This document shows, one piece after another, positions 35,269 through 43,868 of a DNA stretch of 64,000 bases. The stretch comes from Thiohalorhabdus sp. Cl-TMA (GTDB lineage: Bacteria > Pseudomonadota > Gammaproteobacteria > Thiohalorhabdales > Thiohalorhabdaceae). Each line of letters begins with the position of its first letter. The first letter of the stretch is position 1. A model generated the notes under the pieces. It saw only the letters and a program-made list of their open reading frames with translations, searched no databases and was not told where the DNA came from. A program made the position numbers and the translations under genes. The stretch is taken from NCBI RefSeq assembly GCF_041821045.1, contig NZ_JBGUAW010000012.1, forward strand, positions 1-64,000, given 5' to 3'.

Positions 35269-36140
35269 ACCGTATCGCTGGAATAGCAATCGCCGTGGTC
35301 CTGGTGCTCGGCGCCATCATCGCGGCCTTCAGCCTCTTTACCGTTGACGAGACCGAATCCGCCCTGGTGCTGCAGTTCGGTGAGCCCCGGGCCTCCGTGA
35401 CGGAGCCCGGCCTGCACGTCAAGCGGCCTTTCGTGCAGAACGTCAAATATTTCAACGCCCAGGTCCTGGATTTCGATGACCAGGCGCGGACCTACGTGAC
35501 CAGCGACAAGAAGAACCTGATCATCGACGCCTACTCCAAGTGGCGAATCGTCGAGCCCCTGCGGTTCTACATCACCGTACAGAACACCATGTCGGCGCGT
35601 AGCCGACTGGGCGACCTGATCCGCTCCAATCTCCGGGAGGAGATCGGTAAGCGGAATCTGCAGCAGACCGTTTCCGGCGAGCGACGCCAGGTGATGGAGA
35701 ACCTGACGCAGGCGGTGAGCAAGCAGGCGGAAACGATGGGTATCGAGGTGCTCGACGTGCGGATCAAGCGCACGGACCTGCCCCAGGAGAACGAGCAGGC
35801 GGTCTACGACCGCATGGCCGCCGAGCGGGAGCGGGAAGCCCGCGAGTACCGGGCGGAGGGCGCCGAGCAGGCCGAGGAGATCATGGCCACCGCCGACCGC
35901 AAGCGGTCGGAGATCCTGGCCCAGGCACGCCGTAAGGCCGAAGAGGTCAAGGGTCAGGCCGACGCCAAGGCCACCAAGATCTACAACAGCGCTTACAGTC
36001 TGGATTCCGAGTTCTTCGCCCTCTACCGGAGCCTGCAGGGCTACCAAAGGGCCTTCACGGGCGACGAGCTGATGGTCCTCAGCCCCGAATCGGAGTTCTT
36101 CAAGTTCTTCAAGCGATCCGAAACCAAGCCCAAGCAGTAA
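35265..36140 (+). CDS. hflC: FtsH protease activity modulator HflC
   Basis: Partner of HflK. 291 residues. One N-terminal membrane helix (IAIAVVLVLGAIIAAFSLFTV) precedes the SPFH domain (ESALVLQFGEPRASVTEPGLHVKRPFVQNV) and a coiled-coil region (AAEREREAREYRAEGAEQAEEIMATADRK). The end GDELMVLSPESEFFKFF is the family's usual finish. The start overlaps the hflK stop (ATGA). Confidence 0.95.
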   Translation: MNRIAGIAIAVVLVLGAIIAAFSLFTVDETESALVLQFGEPRASVTEPGLHVKRPFVQNVKYFNAQVLDFDDQARTYVTSDKKNLIIDAYSKWRIVEPLRFYITVQNTMSARSRLGDLIRSNLREEIGKRNLQQTVSGERRQVMENLTQAVSKQAETMGIEVLDVRIKRTDLPQENEQAVYDRMAAEREREAREYRAEGAEQAEEIMATADRKRSEILAQARRKAEEVKGQADAKATKIYNSAYSLDSEFFALYRSLQGYQRAFTGDELMVLSPESEFFKFFKRSETKPKQ

Positions 36141-36152
36141 AACGGTCCTAAC

Positions 36153-36347
36153 GTGTGGCAGGAACTGCTGTCCGCAATCGCCCTGGTGATGGTCCTGGAG
36201 GGGCTTCCGTACTTCATCAGCCCCTCCGCCATGCGCCGGGCGCTGGCCCACCTGTTTACCCTTCCGGACCACGTGCTGCGCGGCACCGGACTGACACTGA
36301 TGGTGATCGGTGTCGTCCTGCTATTCATGGTTCGCAAGCTGCTGTAG
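36153..36347 (+). CDS. DUF2065 small membrane protein (YjeT-like)
   Basis: A 64-residue protein with two membrane segments (LLSAIALVMVLEGLPYFI and LRGTGLTLMVIGVVLLFMV) and the conserved LVLEGLPYFISPSAMRR-type block. Function is unknown. In Escherichia coli its relative YjeT lies between hflC and purA, and here too it follows hflC, 12 bases away. The start is GTG 36153. The MSHA locus begins 146 bases downstream, splitting it from hisZ-purA. Confidence 0.87.
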   Translation: MWQELLSAIALVMVLEGLPYFISPSAMRRALAHLFTLPDHVLRGTGLTLMVIGVVLLFMVRKLL

Positions 36348-36493
36348 GAGCCGGCCCGGGTGCCTTGGCTTTCATCCCCCTTCCGGAGCTGCGAAGGGGC
36401 GGAGCGGTCCTCCTCCCTGCAGGCATCGGTTAGTAGTAAGGCTGGGCACACCGCGGGCTCGGCCCTTTCCAGTCGCTACGGGGAGCCGTTCCC

Positions 36494-38215
36494 TTGGCCA
36501 AGTTGAAGAAAATCCGGCTGGGCGATCTGCTCGTCCAGGAAGGCATCATTTCCGAGGCCCAGCTCGGGGAAGCGCTCCGTATCCAGAAGGAGAGCGGCAG
36601 GAAGCTGGGACAGATCTTCGTCGAGCAGAATCTGATCAGCGAGAAGAAGCTGCTCGCCTTCGTGGCCGATCAGCTCGACATCGACCACATCGACCTCTCC
36701 CAGTACCGACTGGATTCCGAGGCCGCCCAGGCCCTCTCCGAAGCCCAGGCGCGCCGTTTCCGGGCCCTTCCCCTGAAGAGAAAAGCGAACGGCGAATACC
36801 AGGTGGCCATGGCCGATCCCACCAACATCATGGCCGTGGACCGTCTCGAGCGCATACTCGGCGCCGAGGTGGAGCCGGCCGTGGTGGCCGAGGAGGCCCT
36901 CCTGCGCGCCCTGGACCGGGTCTTCACCCACAACCAGGAGATGAGCTCCCTGGCCGACGAGATCGGCGACGAGCTGGGAGCCGACGAGGGGCAGGGCCTC
37001 CTGGAGGTCCGTCCCGGGTCCGAGGACGCCCCGGTAGCGCGTCTCATCAATACCCTGTTCACCCAGGCCGTGCGCTCGGGGGCTTCGGATATCCACGTGG
37101 AGCCGGACGAGAACGCACTGCGCATCCGCATCCGCCTGGACGGGGTGCTTCAGGAGCAGATGAAGGCGGAGCGGCGCGTGGCCAGCGCCGTGATCTCGCG
37201 GCTCAAGCTCATGGGCGAGCTGGACATCGCCGAACGACGGCTTCCCCAGGACGGCCGGTTCCAGATCACCGTGGAGGGCCATCGGATCGATGTCCGGCTT
37301 TCCACCATGCCCACCAGCCACGGAGAGGCCGCGGTGATGCGGCTCCTGGATCAGTCCGCCGGACTGATCGGCCTGGCGCAGCTGGGCATGGACGAGCCGG
37401 TCCGCGAGCGCTTCCAGCACCTGATCCGGGCGCCCCACGGCATCGTCCTGGTCACGGGGCCCACCGGTTCCGGAAAGACCACCACGCTCTATGCCGCCCT
37501 CAAAGCGATCAACGATATCGGGCAGAAGATCATCACGGTGGAGGACCCCGTCGAGTATCAGCTGCCCCTGATCAACCAGGTGCAGGTCCGCCCCCAGATC
37601 GACCTGACCTTCGCCCGGGTGCTGCGCTCTGTACTCCGTCAGGATCCGGACACGGTCATGGTGGGTGAGATCCGGGACCACGAAACCGGCAGCATCGCCA
37701 TCCGGGCCGCGTTAACGGGGCATCTGGTATTTTCCACGCTGCATACCAACGATGCCCCCAGCACCGCCACACGCCTGATCGACATGGGCGTGGAGCCCTT
37801 CCTGGTGGCCTCCAGCCTGCGCGGCGTGGTGGCACAGCGGTTGGTGCGGCGGATCTGCGAGAGCTGCAAGGAGGCCGAGCACCCCTCGGAAACGGTGCTC
37901 GCGGGGCTGCGCGTGGACCCCGCCGAGGCGGCAGGCATCACCTTCTATCACGGCACGGGCTGCGCCGAGTGCAACAACACCGGCTACCGCGGCCGGGTTG
38001 GTCTCTATGAGCTCATGGAAGTGGACGGCCGGGTACGGGACGCCATCGGCCGCAATGACCGCCAGGCCCTGGATCGGGCCCTGGAGCGGCAGGACTCCCA
38101 CAAATCCCTGCGGGAATCCGGTCTGGAAAAGGTACGGGCCGGGGTGACCAGTCTGGAAGAGGTGCTCCGGGTCACGGCGGAGGATCGGGAAATGGCCGAG
38201 CCGGGCACGGTCTGA
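36494..38215 (+). CDS. mshE: MSHA pilus assembly ATPase MshE (GspE/PilB family)
   Basis: Hexameric ATPase that drives pilus extension from the cytoplasm. 573 residues, TTG start with GGGAG upstream. The N-terminal MshEN domain has two tandem repeats starting RLGDLLVQEGIISEAQLGEA and KLGQIFVEQNLISEKKLLAF, each with the RLG/KLG...L...G/N...L pattern that binds c-di-GMP in Vibrio MshE. The C-terminal part has Walker A GPTGSGKTTTLYA, the Asp box, Walker B TVMVGEIRDHETG and the His box, then a four-cysteine zinc site (CESC near 455 and CAEC near 495). It starts the locus and is followed six bases later by mshG. No strong promoter is obvious upstream. Confidence 0.93.
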   Translation: MAKLKKIRLGDLLVQEGIISEAQLGEALRIQKESGRKLGQIFVEQNLISEKKLLAFVADQLDIDHIDLSQYRLDSEAAQALSEAQARRFRALPLKRKANGEYQVAMADPTNIMAVDRLERILGAEVEPAVVAEEALLRALDRVFTHNQEMSSLADEIGDELGADEGQGLLEVRPGSEDAPVARLINTLFTQAVRSGASDIHVEPDENALRIRIRLDGVLQEQMKAERRVASAVISRLKLMGELDIAERRLPQDGRFQITVEGHRIDVRLSTMPTSHGEAAVMRLLDQSAGLIGLAQLGMDEPVRERFQHLIRAPHGIVLVTGPTGSGKTTTLYAALKAINDIGQKIITVEDPVEYQLPLINQVQVRPQIDLTFARVLRSVLRQDPDTVMVGEIRDHETGSIAIRAALTGHLVFSTLHTNDAPSTATRLIDMGVEPFLVASSLRGVVAQRLVRRICESCKEAEHPSETVLAGLRVDPAEAAGITFYHGTGCAECNNTGYRGRVGLYELMEVDGRVRDAIGRNDRQALDRALERQDSHKSLRESGLEKVRAGVTSLEEVLRVTAEDREMAEPGTV

Positions 38216-38221
38216 TCGCCG

Positions 38222-39451
38222 ATGGCCACCTACCGCTTCCGGGCAAAGGACGGCCAGGGCTACACCGTAACCGGCACCATCGAGGCGGATTCCCCTCAGG
38301 AGGCCGCGGAACGGCTCTCCGCCGGCCAGCGGGTTCCCCTGGAGATCGCCGAGGCCACGGATGAAGCCGATGGCGGAACCGGACTGCGGGAGCTGTGGAG
38401 CCGCTTCAATCGACAGAAGGTTACCCTGGAAGAGCTGATCCTCTTCTCCCGGCAGATGGCCACCCTCCTGCGGGCCGGGGTTCCCCTGATCCGTGCCCTG
38501 GCCGGCCAGGTGGAGTCGGTGGATAACGACCGCCTGCGGGAGGCTCTGCAGGGGGCGCGGGAGACCCTGGAGGCCGGGCGGACCCTCAGCGACGGTCTGG
38601 CCCTGTACCCCGACGTATTCTCCGCGCTGTTCGTCCACATGGTGCGAGTGGGGGAGTCCAGCGGCAATCTGGAAGAGGTCTTCGACCGCATGAGCGGGTA
38701 TCTGGAGCAGGAGAAGGATACCCGGGACCGCGCCAGGCAGGCCGTCCGTTATCCGGTCATGGTGGTCGCCGCCATCGCCGTGGCCTTCATCATCCTGAAC
38801 GTCTTCGTCATTCCGCAGTTCGTGGACATGTTCTCCGGCCTCGATGCCGCGCTTCCCCTCCCCACGCAGATCCTGATCGCCATCTCCACCACCACCCGGA
38901 GCCTCGGGTGGCTGATACTCGTGGTCCTGGTGGGCACGATCTTCGCGGCACGGCGGTACATCGGCACCGCCCGGGGACGCTACCGCTGGGACAGGCTCAA
39001 GCTGCGCCTCCCCATCGTCGGCGACATCTTCACGAAGCTGTCCATGGCACGGTTCACGCGGACCTTCGCCATCACCAGCCGGAGTGGCGTGCCCGTGATG
39101 CAGGGCCTGAACGTGGTGGTGGGGGCAGTGGGCAACCGGTATGTGGGCGTGGTGGTGGAACAGATCCGCAACGGGGTGGAGCGGGGAGACAGCCTGGCCA
39201 ATGCGGCGCGCCGGAGCGGCGTGTTTCCCGCCACCGTGCTGCAGATGCTGGAAGTGGGGGAGGAGACGGGTGCGCTCGATGAAATGATGGAGCAGGTGGC
39301 GGCCTATTACGAACGCGAGGCGGACCTCAAGATCGGCAACCTATCCGCTCTGATCGAGCCGGTGCTGATCGCCGTCATCGGCGCCATGGTCCTGCTCCTG
39401 GCGCTGGGCATCTTCCTCCCCATGTGGGACATGAGCCGGGCCCTGGGGTGA
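38222..39451 (+). CDS. mshG: MSHA pilus platform protein MshG (GspF/PilC family)
   Basis: Inner-membrane platform protein that links the MshE motor to pilin insertion. 409 residues in two similar GspF halves: RQMATLLRAGVPLIRALAGQ (about 78-97), with VGESSGNLEEVFDRMSGYL, and RFTRTFAITSRSGVPVMQGL (about 278-297), with VGEETGALDEMMEQVAAYY. Three membrane segments are visible (MVVAAIAVAFIILNVFVIP, IILVV region and LIAVIGAMVLLLALGIFLPM). The N-terminal 60 residues resemble the GspF N-domain (YRFRAKDGQGYTVTGTIEA). Its stop overlaps the start of the next gene (GTGA). Confidence 0.93.
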   Translation: MATYRFRAKDGQGYTVTGTIEADSPQEAAERLSAGQRVPLEIAEATDEADGGTGLRELWSRFNRQKVTLEELILFSRQMATLLRAGVPLIRALAGQVESVDNDRLREALQGARETLEAGRTLSDGLALYPDVFSALFVHMVRVGESSGNLEEVFDRMSGYLEQEKDTRDRARQAVRYPVMVVAAIAVAFIILNVFVIPQFVDMFSGLDAALPLPTQILIAISTTTRSLGWLILVVLVGTIFAARRYIGTARGRYRWDRLKLRLPIVGDIFTKLSMARFTRTFAITSRSGVPVMQGLNVVVGAVGNRYVGVVVEQIRNGVERGDSLANAARRSGVFPATVLQMLEVGEETGALDEMMEQVAAYYEREADLKIGNLSALIEPVLIAVIGAMVLLLALGIFLPMWDMSRALG

Positions 39452-41469
39452 GTGCCGTTCCCTCTGTGCCGGCGCGGGCTGGCCCCTGGCTGATTCCCGG
39501 GCTCGTGGCCTTCGGCCTGGGTACGGGTCTGTTCTACAACGGTCTGGACCACCGGTACCTGTTCCTGGCCGTATCGGCGCTCTGGGTGGCGCTTTTGGCG
39601 GCTCTCTGGCCCGGTTTCCGGAGCCACTGGTCGGTTCCCCGATCGGCGGTGGTCGGCGGCGTGGTCCTGCTCTGGGCCTTCTGGGGAGTGAGCCTGACGT
39701 GGTCCACGGTGCCGTATACCAGCGCCATCTACTACTGGTGGCTCGGTACCCTGCCGGTGACCTTCCTGCTCCTGGTGCTGGCCCGGGAGCCCGACCGCGT
39801 GCTGCGCGGAACCCTGTCCCTGCTGGGCGTTCTCGTGCTGCTCCTGGGGCTGGCGGCGCTGATCCAGTACTACGGCTTCCCCGAGATCCGCCGGGCCCGC
39901 TGGCCCTTCCTGAATCCCAACTCCCTGGCGGGACTCCTGAATCTATTCCTGGTGCCCGCCTTCTGGGCCTTCTTCCGGAGCGCCCGGCGGGGGCGGAGCA
40001 TTCTGGCGCTGCTGGCGGCCTGTATCCTGTTCGCCGGTGTGCTGGCCACGGGGAGCCGGGGTGCCCTGGTGGGGCTGGCGGTAGGTGCCGGCGTGCTTCT
40101 GGGGGTCGGCGTCCGAGTGACGCCGCTGGTCCGGCGCCGCCGTACGGCCGTCCTGGTGCTGGCCCTCTCCGCGGTATTCACGGTTATGAGCCTGACCGGT
40201 CCGAGCGACCTGGGGGAGCGGGTGCGCTCCCTTTCCGACCCCGCCGCGGAGGGAAGCTGGCGGACCCGCCTCCACCTCTGGTCCGCCACGTGGCACATGG
40301 TCCAGGACCACCCTTGGCTGGGTACCGGACTGGGCACTTTCTTCCTCCACTTTCCGCGATACCGCCACCCGGAGGACGGCTCGGGCGGCTACTACGCCCA
40401 CATGGACCCCCTGCAGTTCTGGGCGGAGACCGGCATTGCGGGCCCTTTGCTGTTCTACTTGATCCTTATCGGGGTGCTGGCGCGCACGGTGCGCGCCCTG
40501 CGTGCTCCCGGGGTCGAGCCGGAGCGCAAGCTCGGCATCCTGGGCTGGTTCGGTGGTCTCCTGGCGGTGGCCGTGCACACCCATATCACCTTTCATCTCT
40601 ATCTGCTCCCCACGCTGATCGCGCTCGGAGCCGCACTGGCGGCCTGGTACCGGCTCACCGAACAAGCATTGGAGACGGAGCGGCGCCGGGTCGCGCTGCC
40701 TCGCGCGGTCCGGCCCTGGCTGTTCCAGGGCCTGGCGGCGATGATCGCCTCTCAGGCCGCTTTCCAGACCTTCCTCCCGGTCTGGGTGGAAACCGCCCAG
40801 GCCAACGCGCGCCAGCGGATCACATCCGGGGAATATACCCGCGGCCTGCGCCACCTGAACGCCATTACCCGGTTCGCGCCGCATTACGACGGCGTCTATC
40901 TGGCCAAGGCCGAGCTTATCCTGCGCATCCTCAAGGGCACGCCGACCCTCGCCCGAGAAAAGCAGCGCTCTTTGTTCCGGGAAGGACTCCGGGACCTGCG
41001 CCGGGCGGAACGGCGCAATGCCCTGCGTCCGCAGGCACCCTACCTGCGGGGCGCCCTATGGGGTTCGGCCGGCTGGCAGTCTCCGACCGTACGCCGGGAC
41101 CGGGCCCGCGCGGCCTGGCGGGAAGCGCTGGGCCGGGATCCCCGGTTCCTCCCGGCCCGACACGCTCTGGCCCGGCTGGAATGGCGCAGCGGCAACCGGG
41201 AGCGGGCCCTGGCGCTTGTCCGCGACGCTCTGGCTTGGCGGTATCCGGGCGCCGGTAAGGCCTCCCTGTACCGGCAGGGGGCGCAATGGCTGTTCGAGCT
41301 CGGGCGGAGGGAACGGGCCCGAAGCTTTCTCCGCGAGGCCCAACGGATCGGAGAAGGCTTCCGCCGGGATACGGTCCCCGAGGGGGACCCGACACCGGTG
41401 GATGGGGCGCATTCCGAAAAGTCCGCATTCCTCAATGCCTTGCCCGTCCGCTTTCCGGGAAAACCCTGA
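39448..41469 (+). CDS. O-antigen ligase/Wzy-family membrane protein with C-terminal helical repeats
   Basis: A 673-residue protein. About ten to twelve membrane segments cover residues 15-420. The long loop holds WHMVQDHPWLGTGLGTFF and FPRYRHPEDGSG...YAHMDPLQFWAETG, the Wzy_C pattern of O-antigen ligases and of PglL/PilO-type O-oligosaccharyltransferases. Residues about 440-650 are soluble, Arg/Ala-rich and TPR-like (LRHLNAITRFAPHYDGVYLAKAEL, ARHALARLEWRSGNRERALAL). These enzymes transfer a lipid-linked glycan to LPS core or to pilins. The start is GTG 39448, overlapping the mshG stop by four bases. Being coupled to mshG and directly upstream of the major pilin gene, a pilin glycosylation role is the best inference. 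It fills the place of mshF in Vibrio, but is not related by eye. Confidence 0.82.
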   Translation: MSAVPSVPARAGPWLIPGLVAFGLGTGLFYNGLDHRYLFLAVSALWVALLAALWPGFRSHWSVPRSAVVGGVVLLWAFWGVSLTWSTVPYTSAIYYWWLGTLPVTFLLLVLAREPDRVLRGTLSLLGVLVLLLGLAALIQYYGFPEIRRARWPFLNPNSLAGLLNLFLVPAFWAFFRSARRGRSILALLAACILFAGVLATGSRGALVGLAVGAGVLLGVGVRVTPLVRRRRTAVLVLALSAVFTVMSLTGPSDLGERVRSLSDPAAEGSWRTRLHLWSATWHMVQDHPWLGTGLGTFFLHFPRYRHPEDGSGGYYAHMDPLQFWAETGIAGPLLFYLILIGVLARTVRALRAPGVEPERKLGILGWFGGLLAVAVHTHITFHLYLLPTLIALGAALAAWYRLTEQALETERRRVALPRAVRPWLFQGLAAMIASQAAFQTFLPVWVETAQANARQRITSGEYTRGLRHLNAITRFAPHYDGVYLAKAELILRILKGTPTLAREKQRSLFREGLRDLRRAERRNALRPQAPYLRGALWGSAGWQSPTVRRDRARAAWREALGRDPRFLPARHALARLEWRSGNRERALALVRDALAWRYPGAGKASLYRQGAQWLFELGRRERARSFLREAQRIGEGFRRDTVPEGDPTPVDGAHSEKSAFLNALPVRFPGKP

Positions 41470-41487
41470 TCCGGTAAGGGATAGGCC

Positions 41488-41517
41488 TTGTCAGCCTACG
41501 CAGAACCCGCATAGACT
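41488..41517 (+). promoter_or_regulatory. Possible sigma70-like promoter for the pilin genes
   Basis: TTGTCA (41488-41493) and TAGACT (41512-41517) are 18 bases apart, 36 bases upstream of mshA. Major pilins are often expressed more strongly than their assembly genes, so an internal promoter here makes sense. A dedicated promoter is not proven. Confidence 0.5.
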
Positions 41518-41552
41518 TCCCGTCCCATACACTCTGAAACCGAGGTTGACGC

Positions 41553-42038
41553 ATGTCCGGGCGAGGGGAAGCGGGCTTCACGCTCATCGAGCTGGTGGTG
41601 GTAATCACCATTCTGGGAATATTGGCGGCAACCGCCTTGCCGCGTTTCGTCAACATGCAGGACGACGCCCACCAGGCGGCGGTCAAGGGGGCCACCGGAG
41701 GACTGCAGGGTGGGGTGAGCCTGGCTCATTCCAAGGCGTTGGTCGTGGGCCTGCCCAGCTCGGGTAACAACAAGGACATCCAGCTCGATAGCAACGCATC
41801 TGTTGCGGTCAATGACAAGGGGTGGCCCATAGCCGGGGCGGGCGGTACGGCAGGTGGGCCGGGCTGTGTCTCCGTCTGGAATCAGGTCATGCAGAACCCT
41901 CCTTCTCTGTCGGGTACCGATGCCGATTACTCGGCGAGCCACAGCGGCTCTCAGTGTACCTATAAGTACCAGAAGGGCGGCGGGAACCCAGAAATTACCT
42001 ATAATCATAACAATGGCACTGTCTCCAACGACCTGTGA
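41553..42038 (+). CDS. mshA: MSHA-type major pilin MshA
   Basis: The presumed pilus subunit, 161 residues. A short leader (MSGRGEAG) is cut by prepilin peptidase before FTLIELVVVITILGILAAT, the conserved hydrophobic helix with Glu5. Mature sequence: LPRFVNMQDDAHQAAVKGATGG is typical of MshA. Two cysteines near the C-terminus (GGPGCVSVWNQV and GSQCTYKYQ) can form the pilin disulfide loop. It overlaps mshB by four bases. The leader and helix are identical in type to mshB, so which is the major subunit is inferred from size and the disulfide. Confidence 0.88.
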   Translation: MSGRGEAGFTLIELVVVITILGILAATALPRFVNMQDDAHQAAVKGATGGLQGGVSLAHSKALVVGLPSSGNNKDIQLDSNASVAVNDKGWPIAGAGGTAGGPGCVSVWNQVMQNPPSLSGTDADYSASHSGSQCTYKYQKGGGNPEITYNHNNGTVSNDL

Positions 42039-42640
42039 ACGTGGCTGACCATTTGAGCTGCGTCCGGCCCCCATCGCCCCGGGGCTTCACCCTCATCGAG
42101 CTGGTGGTGGTCATCGTGATCGTTGGCATCCTGGCCGCCATCGCCCTGCCGCGGTTCCTGGGCATGCAGAACGAGGCCAGGATCGCCGCCACCAAGGGCA
42201 ACCTCGGCGCCATCCGGGGCGGCATCGCCCTGGCACACGGCAAGATCATCGCCAACGGCAACAACACCGGGGCAACCGGCACCAATCCCGACTGGCCCAC
42301 CGCCGCCGAGCTGCGCGCCAACGAGCTGGACAGGCCCGGATACCCCAAGCTGGACGGGCTCCGCATCTACCAGAGCTCGGCCTCGGGCGGGGCCACCCAG
42401 CTCCCGCCGGTGCAGCTTCCCGACATGGCGAACGCCGGTTCCCGGCCGGACGAGCTGGTGGTCCGGTCCGCCAATGACGCCCGCCAGCGCGTCGGACAGA
42501 CGGGCGGCAACGCATCCCGGTGGGCCTACTATCCGGGGGACAATGCGAATTCCAACCTGGAGGCGGTCTTCTACGTCCTGGATGGACGCGGTATCCGGGC
42601 CAATCAGGATGGCGACGGGCAAACCCCCAACCTCTGGTAG
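42035..42640 (+). CDS. mshB: MSHA-type pilin MshB
   Basis: A 201-residue pilin with a 17-residue leader cut before FTLIELVVVIVIVGILAAI, then LPRFLGMQNEARIAATKGNLG, closely resembling mshA over the first 40 mature residues. The C-terminal part is different, without a disulfide, and ends NLEAVFYVLDGRGI... The start is GTG 42035, overlapping the mshA stop. It could be a second major subunit or a minor pilin. Confidence 0.83.
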   Translation: MNVADHLSCVRPPSPRGFTLIELVVVIVIVGILAAIALPRFLGMQNEARIAATKGNLGAIRGGIALAHGKIIANGNNTGATGTNPDWPTAAELRANELDRPGYPKLDGLRIYQSSASGGATQLPPVQLPDMANAGSRPDELVVRSANDARQRVGQTGGNASRWAYYPGDNANSNLEAVFYVLDGRGIRANQDGDGQTPNLW

Positions 42641-42652
42641 GGAGGCGTTTCC

Positions 42653-43252
42653 GTGATCCCCCGCGCACGCCCCGGTCGGTTCATCCCCGTCCGGGGCGTT
42701 TTGCCGCCGTTTCCCCCGCCGAAGACCCGATCCACGAAATTGGGCGCTCCCGTGCGCGACCGGGGTGCATTCCCCAGCCCGCGCGGTTATACGGTGATCG
42801 AGCTGGTGACGGTGATCGTTATTCTGGGCGTGCTGGCTGCCGTCGGTCTGCCGCGCTTCTTCGATTCCGGTGACTACGCCGCCAGGGCGGGTGTGGATCA
42901 GACCCTGGGCGCCCTGCGGTTCGCCCAGCAGCAGGCCATGTCACGTTTACGGCGCATCCGGGTGGAGACCGCGGGCCAGTCGGTCCGTCTCGAATACTGC
43001 GATACCGCCCTGACGCGGGGCACCACGTGCGGCGGAGCGGGCGGGAGCTGGCGGCCGGTGCGGCTTCCCCAGCGCGCCGCTAACCGCTGGACTATCGGGG
43101 TGCCGATCACCAGCGCCACCTTCCATTTCAACAGCCTGGGCCGCCTGGTGGACAGCGCCGGGAGCCCCCGCGACGATGATCCCGACCTCACCGTGGGCAG
43201 TGGACGGATCGTGCGCCTGGTGGGGGAAACGGGGTTCGCTTATGCGCCCTGA
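42653..43252 (+). CDS. mshC: MSHA minor pilin MshC-like
   Basis: A 199-residue pilin-like protein. The class III signal is PSPRG before YTVIELVTVIVILGVLAAV, so the first mature residue would be Tyr rather than Phe. From GTG 42653 (GGGAGG upstream) the leader would be 45 residues, Pro/Arg-rich and unusually long; a GTG at 42752 would give a 12-residue leader but has no ribosome-binding site. GSWRPVRLP and a DPDLTVGSGRIV C-terminus follow. It overlaps mshD by 11 bases. Minor pilins of this kind prime assembly or cap the tip. Confidence 0.78.
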   Translation: MIPRARPGRFIPVRGVLPPFPPPKTRSTKLGAPVRDRGAFPSPRGYTVIELVTVIVILGVLAAVGLPRFFDSGDYAARAGVDQTLGALRFAQQQAMSRLRRIRVETAGQSVRLEYCDTALTRGTTCGGAGGSWRPVRLPQRAANRWTIGVPITSATFHFNSLGRLVDSAGSPRDDDPDLTVGSGRIVRLVGETGFAYAP

Positions 43253-43868
43253 AGCGGGCCGCTCTTCCAGCGCAGTCTCCCCACGGGGCCTTACCCTCGT
43301 CGAGCTGGTGGTGGCCATCGTGGTCATCGGCGTCGGCGTGACCGCCGTTCTCGGCCTGATCGGCTCCGCCAGCCGCAACAGCCCCGGACCGCAGCTGCGC
43401 ATCCGGGCCGTGGAGCTGGCCCAGAGCTACCTGGACGAAATCCGCGCGGTTCGCTGGGACGAGCGGCTCGCTTCCCGCAGCGGCTGCGTGGACTCCGGCG
43501 GCTCCACCAACTGCCCCGGGGGGCCGGACGCGGCCTGCACAGCCGGCGGTGGCTGCATGCCCGATGGCGGGGAATCCCACGCGGACGGCCAGCGGAGCCT
43601 GCTGGACGACGTGGACGACTTCGATGACCTGGCGGAGGGGACCGCCTGCGGATACACCTACCCCCTCCGGGAATCCTCCGGCCAGGACCGGTCCGACCGC
43701 TATCGGGGCTACTGCGTGGCCGTGGACGTGGCCTTCGACGATGCATTGAACGGGGTCCCGGCGGCGGACGCCAAGCGTGTCGATGTCCACGTCCGGACCC
43801 CCGTGTCCTCCTGCTCCGACCCGAGGGCCTGCGGCATGACCTTCACCACCTTCCGGCTCAACTTCTGA
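43242..43868 (+). CDS. mshD: MSHA minor pilin MshD-like
   Basis: A 208-residue prepilin with leader ending SPRG before LTLVELVVAIVVIGVGVTAVLG, the MshD/PilV form of the helix with a short Gly/Val-rich end. AVELAQSYLDEIRAVRWDER after the helix is the conserved MshD block. The central region is Cys/Gly-rich (SGCVDSGGSTNCPGG, ACTAGGGC), more cysteines than I would expect. It shares one base with the next gene. Probably a tip-complex minor pilin. Confidence 0.82.
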   Translation: MRPEAGRSSSAVSPRGLTLVELVVAIVVIGVGVTAVLGLIGSASRNSPGPQLRIRAVELAQSYLDEIRAVRWDERLASRSGCVDSGGSTNCPGGPDAACTAGGGCMPDGGESHADGQRSLLDDVDDFDDLAEGTACGYTYPLRESSGQDRSDRYRGYCVAVDVAFDDALNGVPAADAKRVDVHVRTPVSSCSDPRACGMTFTTFRLNF

